Positions 1 through 5,226 of a DNA stretch of 8,829 nucleotides are shown one piece after another. The stretch lies in NCBI GenBank assembly GCA_027445725.1, contig DAIAVG010000049.1:1-8829 (forward strand), in the 5' to 3' direction. A program made the translations under genes and the position numbers. The stretch comes from Acidithiobacillus sp. (GTDB lineage: Bacteria > Pseudomonadota > Gammaproteobacteria > Acidithiobacillales > Acidithiobacillaceae). The notes beneath the pieces are model-generated. The model did not search any database, was not told where the DNA came from, and saw only the letters and a program-made list of their open reading frames with translations. How positions within the stretch are numbered: the first letter of the stretch is position 1; the number at the start of each line of letters is the position of its first letter.

Positions 1-568
1 CCCATTGATAGGACCAGCCCTCCGTGGGCAGCAAGTGGGCATAATAGGCCCGCACCGCGCCGGGGTTGCCGGGGGCTACCGCCAGCAGATTCTGTGCACG
101 CTGACCATGATCCGTATTATTCATGGTCAGCAGGGTCTGGCTGCCCGCCGGTAGCGGGATGCCCGTACTCATGGGCGCGGAGGCGCTCAGCGCCGGACGG
201 CTGATGCCGACTTCTCCCAGGGTTCCCGCGCCGCTGGCCTGGATTTGTACGGTCTCGAAGCATCCATCCCGGCGCCGCGCCACCACGGTCCAGCGACCGG
301 AGGCATAGGTGATGTCATCCGGATGCGGTCCCATCCCGCGCCAATGCTTTTGATACCAGGCCAGAACCGTGGAGGGCGAGAGGCGGCTATTCATCTGTAG
401 TATGGCCATGGGCAGTCCATCGACAGCGACTCGTGGGGCCACCCAGGTCAGTGTGCTGCCAGCGGGCACCCCAGGATCTGGGCAGCGCAGGTGGGGCAGC
501 GTGGCATGGGCCATAGGCATCACACCGAACCCCAAAATCAGACCGCATAGCCGTGCCTTGTTCATCAT
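1..568 (-). CDS. Secreted protein of unknown function in a Tad-pilus-like operon (3' end outside window)
   Basis: The frame opens at the ATG whose complement is 566-568 and stays open to base 1 (189 codons visible, C-terminus missing). The start overlaps the upstream TadE-like stop as ATGA, and GGGAG lies about 10 bases before it, which decides this start over the second Met directly after it. The N-terminus reads as a Sec signal peptide: Lys4/Arg6, a hydrophobic stretch over residues 7-19, then AHA with likely cleavage after Ala22. The mature part has no further obvious membrane segment and has Trp/Tyr-rich patches (for example WYQKHWRGMG near residues 67-76). I do not recognise the family. 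Its position as third gene behind two Tad-like genes suggests a periplasmic or outer-membrane accessory of the same pilus or secretion apparatus. This role is inferred from context only. Confidence 0.7.
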   Translation of the reverse strand, partial: MMNKARLCGLILGFGVMPMAHATLPHLRCPDPGVPAGSTLTWVAPRVAVDGLPMAILQMNSRLSPSTVLAWYQKHWRGMGPHPDDITYASGRWTVVARRRDGCFETVQIQASGAGTLGEVGISRPALSASAPMSTGIPLPAGSQTLLTMNNTDHGQRAQNLLAVAPGNPGAVRAYYAHLLPTEGWSYQW

Positions 569-1368
569 GGCGCCGTACTCCCGAGCCGATCCGCGGGAAT
601 TTCCTGCGCGTTGTCCGTCAACACTTTCTCCAGATGCAGTTGCTGAATATCCGGAACCACCGATTTCTCACCATCCATAAAAGTCCTGAGTTGCGGCTCA
701 CCCTTCGGCAAGGTGTTCGTTGTCTGGGTCAGGACGTCTTGAGGATTCAAGGCGCTCCAGCCATTCGCCAGCAGGGTATCCTGGGCAGAAAAAGTGAGAT
801 TCAGGGCATTGAATGGCTTGGGGAAAGTGACATTCACCGGAGTGGCTTGAGCCGTAGCCGTAAAAAGTCCCCGGTAATCGAGATTGGGTCCGCCGCCTGT
901 GGTCAGGATGCCCAACCCACTTAACGTCGTGTTCAAGGCTTCATTCGGCGCACCCGAGTTGCTTCCCTGGCTCAAGGAAACCGTGACATCCGAGTACTTC
1001 GGCAACAGCGGTTGCCCCGCCTGATCGGACCAAAGCACACGCGGCGTATATTGCCCGGCACCGACGGTCGTGCTGGAGAGTGCGGTATTCTGCTGCCCAA
1101 AGTAACGCACCACGTTCTTCCCTTCGATGGCACTATCGCTTTCCTGGGCGACGGCCTCCCCGTTGCGTTGCCCGTGTCGCGACCAGACAGTCCGTTCGAA
1201 GGCCGCATTACGTGCCGCCTGCAGGGTACTGTCCTGCATATTGATATATTTGCCGAGGAGCGGCGTGATGATAAAAAGGGGTACGAGCACAAAAGCGCCC
1301 ACAATGGCGGTTTCCACGAGGGACTGACCGGCCTGGGGGCAGAATTGGGGGGAACGACGATTATCCAT
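565..1368 (-). CDS. TadE-like minor pseudopilin of a Tad/Flp-type pilus
   Basis: A 267-residue protein. The N-terminus has the class III (prepilin peptidase) pattern: a short basic leader, then AG/QSLVE with Gly14 before the cut and Glu19 at mature position +5. A hydrophobic helix follows over about residues 20-42, ending in a segment of the NMQDSTLQAARNAA kind, typical of TadE/TadF/TadG-like proteins. The rest (about 60-267) is soluble, Ser/Thr/Asn-rich and presumably periplasmic. In Tad systems such proteins are processed by TadV-type peptidases and support Flp pilus assembly. The frame is open further upstream to a GTG/ATG near 1461, but that extension lies inside the preceding gene and has no pilin-like sequence. 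The start at 1368 overlaps the preceding TAA by 8 bp and has a weak GGCGGG before it. Family assignment rests on the N-terminal motif; the C-terminal domain is not recognised. Confidence 0.72.
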   Translation of the reverse strand: MDNRRSPQFCPQAGQSLVETAIVGAFVLVPLFIITPLLGKYINMQDSTLQAARNAAFERTVWSRHGQRNGEAVAQESDSAIEGKNVVRYFGQQNTALSSTTVGAGQYTPRVLWSDQAGQPLLPKYSDVTVSLSQGSNSGAPNEALNTTLSGLGILTTGGGPNLDYRGLFTATAQATPVNVTFPKPFNALNLTFSAQDTLLANGWSALNPQDVLTQTTNTLPKGEPQLRTFMDGEKSVVPDIQQLHLEKVLTDNAQEIPADRLGSTAP

Positions 1369-2056
1369 GACCCGCCATTTGCGCTGCAACAGCGGCATCG
1401 GAGACGGTGGACGGCGTCGGCACCAAATGCGGCTCCCAGTAGGGGTTGAAGAGGTTCCCATATACCACGTGATTACTCAGAAAGCGGAATTGGCGAGGAC
1501 GCACAAAATGGCTTTGCGCCGAGGCCATGACTTCCACCTGTTTTCCGGCTTCTTGGCCGGGCAAGGCGGTGGCCCCTTTGTCCACCCCGATCTGCGTGGT
1601 GGTCATCACCGTATTTTGCGGACGGTCTATGACCAGCGTGAATGCCGGAGCCTGAAAATCGCTGACTGTCGTGTTGCTGACGTCCTGATAGGGCAGTAAT
1701 CCGGAATAGTGCTGCGTAATAGCCGTGCCCGGCCCAGCATTTCTTTGTGCATTGGCAGGCCCGGGGTTGGTCCCGTAGGAACCCCCATAAGACTGCGATC
1801 CGGTTTCATATCCGAAGTTGTTCGACTGGCCTAAAGGGTTGGATCCCGCAGGACCGATTCCTGCGGCGGCGTGTGCCATATCCACGGAATTAAAGAAGAG
1901 GGTGGGATTGGTCTCGACCGGTAAAGGAATCATGACCGGAAAACTCGCCCAGGGCGTCACTACCCAGAACCAGAAATCCGCATATCCACTGATGGTGGCT
2001 ACGTCCATTGCGTTCCAGGACTGAAAGTTGTTTTTGAACTCCGTCCCTCCGGTGTG
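1361..2056 (-). pseudogene. 5'-truncated TadG-like pilus-assembly protein
   Basis: The reading frame is open from an in-frame TAA (complement of 2057-2059) down to the stop at 1361-1363. The first Met is at 2008, but 16 codons upstream of it (ending FKNNFQSWNA) read like ordinary protein, and no Shine-Dalgarno precedes the Met. This indicates an interior fragment of a longer gene, about 232 codons remaining. The surviving part has a Gly/Asn/Ser-rich stretch and a C-terminal region with GKQVEVMASAQSHF and LFNPYWEPHL, which I associate with TadE/TadG-like pilus proteins. The N-terminal transmembrane, prepilin-like segment expected of TadG is absent. The break coincides with the start of the transposon-associated sequence, so loss by insertion plus deletion is the likely cause. 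The 3' end overlaps the next gene by 8 bp, showing the original operon arrangement. If transcribed, it would give at most an unanchored fragment. Confidence 0.62.
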
Positions 2057-2162
2057 TTACGTCTTTCGTTATTTGAGTAGGAGGGCGCCGCTTTATCCCA
2101 CGGTCATTCGGAGGGATTTGGAGAACGGCTTCTTGTAGAGGGTGGGATGCAGAGGATGTAGA

Positions 2163-2240
2163 AAGGGCGGAATCTCCTTTGTTATCGTGGGAAGTGAATC
2201 AGACTTTCACGATAACCAAACCCATAGGAGGTCCGCCCTT
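2163..2240 (+). promoter_or_regulatory. Long imperfect hairpin covering the SD and TTG start of the zinc-ribbon gene
   Basis: The outer stem pairs 2163-2171 (AAGGGCGGA) with 2232-2240 (TCCGCCCTT). After an A bulge and a U-G pair it continues 2174-2178 (CTCCT) with 2226-2230 (AGGAG). The inner stem pairs GTTATCGTG (2181-2189) with CACGATAAC (2208-2216), extended by TTT/AAA around a bulged C and by AAGT/ACTT around a 7-nt loop (2196-2202). The Shine-Dalgarno AGGAGGT (2226-2232) and the first two bases of the TTG start (2239-2241) lie in the 3' arm. In RNA this structure would hide the ribosome site. Alternatively it is a DNA cruciform or transposase-binding end. Pairing is seen directly; function is inferred. 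Confidence 0.6.
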
Positions 2241-2790
2241 GCATCGTATTGTAGCGGGTATTTATACCCTGAAGCATCACCGTGTCACCCTGGCCCGAGA
2301 TCCTGAGCGCTATCGGCCCGCCTGTTGTGCACACTGTGGCCGGAGCCATCCCTGGCATCATGGTCACTACACCCGCAAGGCTGACCGGACGGCGTCCGGG
2401 CAGGAGAATCCGGTGCCGATTCCCCGTTACTTTTGCTCCAGCTGCGGGCAAACCTGTTCCCGTTTGCCTTCTTGCATAGCGCCACGACGCTGGTACGGAT
2501 GGGCCTTGCAGCAGTTGATCCTGCTGTTGTTGTGGACGGGTCTTTCCCTCTCTGCGGTCAGCCGCCTTCCGGCCCTGCTGGATACCCCGCCGCCTGGTCG
2601 CAGTACCTGCCGTCGCTGGTGGCGATGGCTGCAGGAACGCGCTGCAGACTTTGAATTTCACCTGCGCAGTGCTTTTCCCGATGGGGGCCGAGTGGTGGGC
2701 TGGCCCGATTTCTGGGTGTCGGCACTCCGGCAACAGTCCCTCTCGGAAATGATGACCTGGCTCGATCATCACGCGGTCAGCGTCCCATGA
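2239..2790 (+). CDS. Transposon-associated zinc-ribbon protein (DUF6431-like)
   Basis: A 183-residue protein from TTG at 2239, chosen because a perfect AGGAGGT lies 6 bases upstream; a more upstream TTG (2179) would place coding sequence across the hairpin and lacks a ribosome site. Residues 30-33 (CAHC) and 66-69 (CSSC) form two CxxC knuckles about 33 residues apart, a zinc-ribbon layout, followed by an Arg/Trp-rich helix around 82-100 and an HTH-like stretch with SAVSRL near 104-110 and TCRRWWRWLQ near 123-132. This resembles the small zinc-ribbon proteins (DUF6431-type, from memory) that sit beside IS481-like transposase/ATPase pairs and resemble the N-termini of some DDE transposases. It probably binds DNA, perhaps the element's ends or the target, or acts as a regulator. 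No catalytic motif is visible. A 132-bp gap separates it from the transposase gene. Confidence 0.68.
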   Translation: MHRIVAGIYTLKHHRVTLARDPERYRPACCAHCGRSHPWHHGHYTRKADRTASGQENPVPIPRYFCSSCGQTCSRLPSCIAPRRWYGWALQQLILLLLWTGLSLSAVSRLPALLDTPPPGRSTCRRWWRWLQERAADFEFHLRSAFPDGGRVVGWPDFWVSALRQQSLSEMMTWLDHHAVSVP

Positions 2791-2899
2791 TAGGGCTCTG
2801 CCGACGCTCCGCGAAACAGGCTCTTTCTCCATAAAAAGCCGAACCCACACACTTTGGACACTACCCTCACCGCGCCCGTTCTGGTGGCATGGGGATCCC

Positions 2900-2909
2900 T
2901 TTTTTTTTT
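2900..2909 (+). repeat. T10 homopolymer in the leader of the transposase gene
   Basis: Ten consecutive T residues end 4 bases before the GAGG ribosome site of the transposase. The run lies between the zinc-ribbon stop (2790) and the ATG at 2923. The only stem before it is a GGG/CCC palindrome with a 2-base centre, too tight for a proper intrinsic terminator. It is a possible slippage or length-variation site that could alter leader structure, not the protein frame. Confidence 0.6.
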
Positions 2910-2922
2910 GCGAGGAATCACC

Positions 2923-4245
2923 ATGACCCAGATCGACCCCATTGCTTTGTTCCGCCTGTCCGTACTCGGTCCGCTGATCAGCCGGCCCCTGCAGCGTGGG
3001 GAGTTCCAGCAGACCCTGCGGGAGTTGGCCGGGCGGACGTACGCCATTCCCGGTTCCAGGCGCACCCGTCTGAGTGATAAGACCATTGCCGGCTGGTACT
3101 ACCTCTGGCGCAAAGACGGTATCGACGCCCTGTCTCCCCGTCCCCGTCGGGATCAGGGTCAGTCCAAACTGGCAGCCAGGATTCAGGAGACCATTCTCCA
3201 CCTGAAGCAGGAGAATCCCCGCCGTTCCCTGCTCCAGATCCTGCAGGCCCTGGAGTCCACGGGGCAGGTCTCCCGTGGCACGGTGTCCCGTTCGGCCATC
3301 CATCGCCTGTTGCAGCACCATGGCTTGTCGCGGCCTGCGGGTGCGGCCAGTGAACCCGAGGAGAAGCGCAGCTTCGTCGCCGCCTGTGCGGGGGCCATCT
3401 GGTATGGAGACGTGATGCACGGCCCGCAGATCTCCCTCCACGGGAAGCGGCGCAAAGTGTATCTGGTCTCCCTGATGGATGACGCCTCCCGGCTCATCAC
3501 CCACAGCGCTTTCTGTTTGGGGGAAACGGCCCTCGATATCGAAGGGGTGCTCAAACAGGCGCTGCTGAAACGCGGGGTGCCTTATAAACTGGTGGTGGAT
3601 AACGGCGCCGCCTATCGTTCCGGATCCCTGCAGGGGATTTGTGCCCGGTTGGGCATAGTGCTCCTGTACTGCCGCCCCTATACCCCGGAATCCAAAGGCA
3701 AGATCGAGCGCTGGCACCGCACCTTCCGCGCCCAGTTCCTCTCCGAACTGGACCTGCGCCGGATCCGCGATCTGGACGATCTCAATGCGCGGCTCTGGGC
3801 CTGGCTGGAACAGGTCTACCACCAGCGGCCCCACGGGGGGCTGGAGGGGCTGACGCCCTTGCTCCGCTATCAGCAGGATTTGCCCCGGATCCGCAATCTC
3901 GGCCCCCAGGCGGCGCAGCTGGATGCGCTGTTTTATCATCGCGAAACCCGGCGGGTGCGCAAGGACGGGACCGTCTCCTATCTGGGGCAGTTCTTCGAAG
4001 TCGCCTATGCGCTGGCAGGCAAGACCGTTATCCTCGTGGTCGACGCCCATGCCGGCCGGGTGGTGGCGGTGGAGAGTGCTGCAGGCGAAGATCTGGGCCG
4101 GGCCACGCCCCTGGACCGGGAAGCCAATGTCCATCGTCAACGCCATCAGCCCAACACCAGCGATACGGCGGTGACCGATGCGGACGATCGGATCAGCCTC
4201 GTGGAAATCGCCCACCAGCAGTATTATGGGGAGGACGAAGCATGA
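2923..4245 (+). CDS. DD35E integrase-type transposase (IS481/TniA/TnsB-like)
   Basis: A 440-residue DDE transposase. Start at ATG 2923 with GAGG 7 bases upstream; the frame is open back to 2854 but through the T10 tract with no ribosome site. N-terminal HTH domains: about 46-75 (a DKTIAGWYYLWRKDG helix followed by a PRPRRDQG linker, as in IS481-type proteins) and about 100-135. The RNase H-fold core spans about 155-315, with Asp163 in WYGDVMHGP, Asp226 in VVDNGAAY and Glu262 in TPESKGKIERWH. The 35 residues between Asp226 and Glu262 give the DD35E signature, so the catalytic triad is intact. Residues about 335-395 resemble the Mu-transposase C-terminal beta-barrel. It would cut and join the element's ends in the cytoplasm, with the downstream ATPase as target-selection partner. 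The ATGA overlap with that gene indicates translational coupling. It looks undamaged. Confidence 0.88.
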   Translation: MTQIDPIALFRLSVLGPLISRPLQRGEFQQTLRELAGRTYAIPGSRRTRLSDKTIAGWYYLWRKDGIDALSPRPRRDQGQSKLAARIQETILHLKQENPRRSLLQILQALESTGQVSRGTVSRSAIHRLLQHHGLSRPAGAASEPEEKRSFVAACAGAIWYGDVMHGPQISLHGKRRKVYLVSLMDDASRLITHSAFCLGETALDIEGVLKQALLKRGVPYKLVVDNGAAYRSGSLQGICARLGIVLLYCRPYTPESKGKIERWHRTFRAQFLSELDLRRIRDLDDLNARLWAWLEQVYHQRPHGGLEGLTPLLRYQQDLPRIRNLGPQAAQLDALFYHRETRRVRKDGTVSYLGQFFEVAYALAGKTVILVVDAHAGRVVAVESAAGEDLGRATPLDREANVHRQRHQPNTSDTAVTDADDRISLVEIAHQQYYGEDEA

Positions 4246-5042
4246 GCAGGACTCTCCAGCACTTTGGTCTCACGCATCCGCCTCTGGGCAAGGATACGGT
4301 AGCACTCTGGGACGATGGCGCCCTGGTGCCTTTGCGGGAGCGCTTCCAGTGGCTCCTGCAGTCTCCCGGCGTGGGCCTGCTGACCGGCGAACCCGGTGTT
4401 GGCAAGACCGCCGCCCTGCGCAGTCTCACCGCGTCGTTGAATCCCCATCGCTATCTGGTGGTGTACCAGGCCGACACGGACTTCGGGCGGATCGATATCT
4501 ACCGCGGATTGGCCCGGAGTCTGAGGGTCGAACCCAGCTACCGCCGGGCCCAGCTCTGGAAGGACATCAAGGAACATATCCATGACCTGATGGACCACAA
4601 ACAGGTGCTCCCGGTATGGATCATCGACGAGGCGCAGAACCTGCCGCCGGAATTCTTCCGGGACTTCCCCGCCTTCCTGAACTTCGCCTTCGACTCCCGG
4701 AACCTGCTCACCGTCTGGCTGGCGGGACATCCCCATCTGGCCCAAACCCTGGACCGAGTGCCGTATGCCGCCCTGGCCAGCCGTATCCAGGTGCGCATCC
4801 GCCTGGCGCCCGTGATCGAACGGGAACGCTTCGCGGCCCTCATCCTGCATGCCCTGAAGTCCGCCGGATGCCAGCACACGTTGTTATCCGACTCCGGACT
4901 GGAACTCCTCCGGCAGGCGTCCAAGGGGTTCCCCCGGCAGGCCGGCAACATCCTCCATACCGCCCTGCGTCTGGCCGTATCCAAGGGGCTTAACCATCTG
5001 CCCGACGATCTGCTGCAGGCGGCTATCGAGGCGTTGCGATGA
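4242..5042 (+). CDS. AAA+ transposition ATPase (ExeA/TniB/TnsC/MuB-like)
   Basis: A 266-residue ATPase whose ATG overlaps the transposase stop (ATGA), the usual coupling of a transposase with its regulator. The N-terminus (LQHFGLTHPPLGKD) matches the ExeA-type opening. Walker A is GEPGVGKT at 49-56, Walker B is VWIIDE at 125-130 followed by AQN, and a sensor-1-like WLAGHP lies at 159-164. Arg-rich segments follow at about 181-196, then a C-terminal AAA+ lid with SKGFPRQAGN near 228-237, matching the GxPRxxN sensor-2 region of ExeA/TnsC relatives. By family knowledge it binds DNA with ATP, marks targets and activates the transposase. ExeA secretion ATPases share the fold, but length and context point to transposition. 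The same frame is open some 600 bases upstream inside the transposase gene, which is coincidental in this GC-rich DNA. Confidence 0.87.
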   Translation: MSRTLQHFGLTHPPLGKDTVALWDDGALVPLRERFQWLLQSPGVGLLTGEPGVGKTAALRSLTASLNPHRYLVVYQADTDFGRIDIYRGLARSLRVEPSYRRAQLWKDIKEHIHDLMDHKQVLPVWIIDEAQNLPPEFFRDFPAFLNFAFDSRNLLTVWLAGHPHLAQTLDRVPYAALASRIQVRIRLAPVIERERFAALILHALKSAGCQHTLLSDSGLELLRQASKGFPRQAGNILHTALRLAVSKGLNHLPDDLLQAAIEALR

Positions 5043-5172
5043 AGGCCCCGGGGCTCCGATAAGCCTGTCCCCAGAAATGAGCCCGGTAAAGTGTTTGAAT
5101 ATACTGAATCATGAATCCGGAAGACTGGTGGCCCTTTGTCATCGGGCCCACACGGTTCGAGGAGACCGAGGG

Positions 5173-5220
5173 TTTGTTCACTAACAAATGAAACATTGAC
5201 AGCAACGCGATTGGTAGCAT
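5173..5220 (+). promoter_or_regulatory. Candidate promoter/operator of the exporter gene
   Basis: It contains the inverted repeat TTTGTT-cact-AACAAA (5173-5188), immediately overlapped by ATGAAACATT (5188-5197), whose core AATG-AAA-CATT is itself a palindrome. TTGACA (5196-5201) and TAGCAT (5215-5220) are present, but only 13 bases apart, too close for a standard -35/-10 pair. If TAGCAT is the -10, transcription would begin near 5227, at the ATG itself, giving a leaderless mRNA; that fits the lack of a Shine-Dalgarno. The ATGAAACATT...TAGCAT pair recurs between arsR and ogt. Operator function is inferred. Confidence 0.4.
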
Positions 5221-5226
5221 GCGTGC

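Larger units (their letters stand above)
2057..5100 (+). mobile_element. Three-gene transposon: zinc-ribbon protein, DD35E transposase, AAA+ ATPase (ends approximate)
   Basis: Three plus-strand genes (2239-2790, 2923-4245, 4242-5042) form one unit with a transposase and a partner ATPase, as in the TniA/TniB, TnsB/TnsC and MuA/MuB pairs. The left limit is set by the point where the TadG-like frame breaks (2056/2057). The right limit must lie after the ATPase stop (5042) and before the exporter's presumed operator (5173). I looked for matching terminal inverted repeats and a target duplication between the two flanks and found none convincing. Candidate 5'-TGT ends exist at 2053 or 2055, but no good partner was found. 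The upstream part of the tad gene is not on the right flank, so this is not a simple insertion. It could be an ISNCY/IS481-like multi-gene IS or a small Tn402-type relative. Confidence 0.7.

Noticed and set aside
1012..1449. 145-codon plus-strand frame
   Set aside because: It is antisense to the TadE-like gene, which has a proper prepilin-like N-terminus and operon overlaps; no domain is visible on the plus strand.
2057..2162. Terminal inverted repeat of the transposon beginning TGTTACG (2055) or TGTGTTACG (2053)
   Set aside because: Compared by eye with the reverse complement of 5043-5201, the best candidate matched only about half its positions, not enough to call.
2182..4215. 677-codon open frame on the minus strand
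   Set aside because: It lies antisense to the zinc-ribbon and transposase genes, whose plus-strand products carry clear catalytic and zinc motifs. Its translation shows no recognisable domain; long antisense frames are common in GC-rich coding DNA.
3639..4241. Extension of the ATPase frame upstream through the transposase gene
   Set aside because: The translated extension is Pro/Gly/Arg-rich with no domain, and the ATGA-coupled ATG at 4242 gives the standard ExeA-like N-terminus.
5128..5151. Hairpin GTGGCCC...GGGCCCAC as a terminator after the transposon operon
   Set aside because: The stem is only 7 bp with a bulged C and a 9-nt loop, and it is not followed by a T tract.
5111..5191. 26-codon ORF between the ATPase and exporter genes
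   Set aside because: No ribosome site upstream and no recognised family; it could be a leader peptide or a gene remnant, but nothing beyond an open frame supports it.
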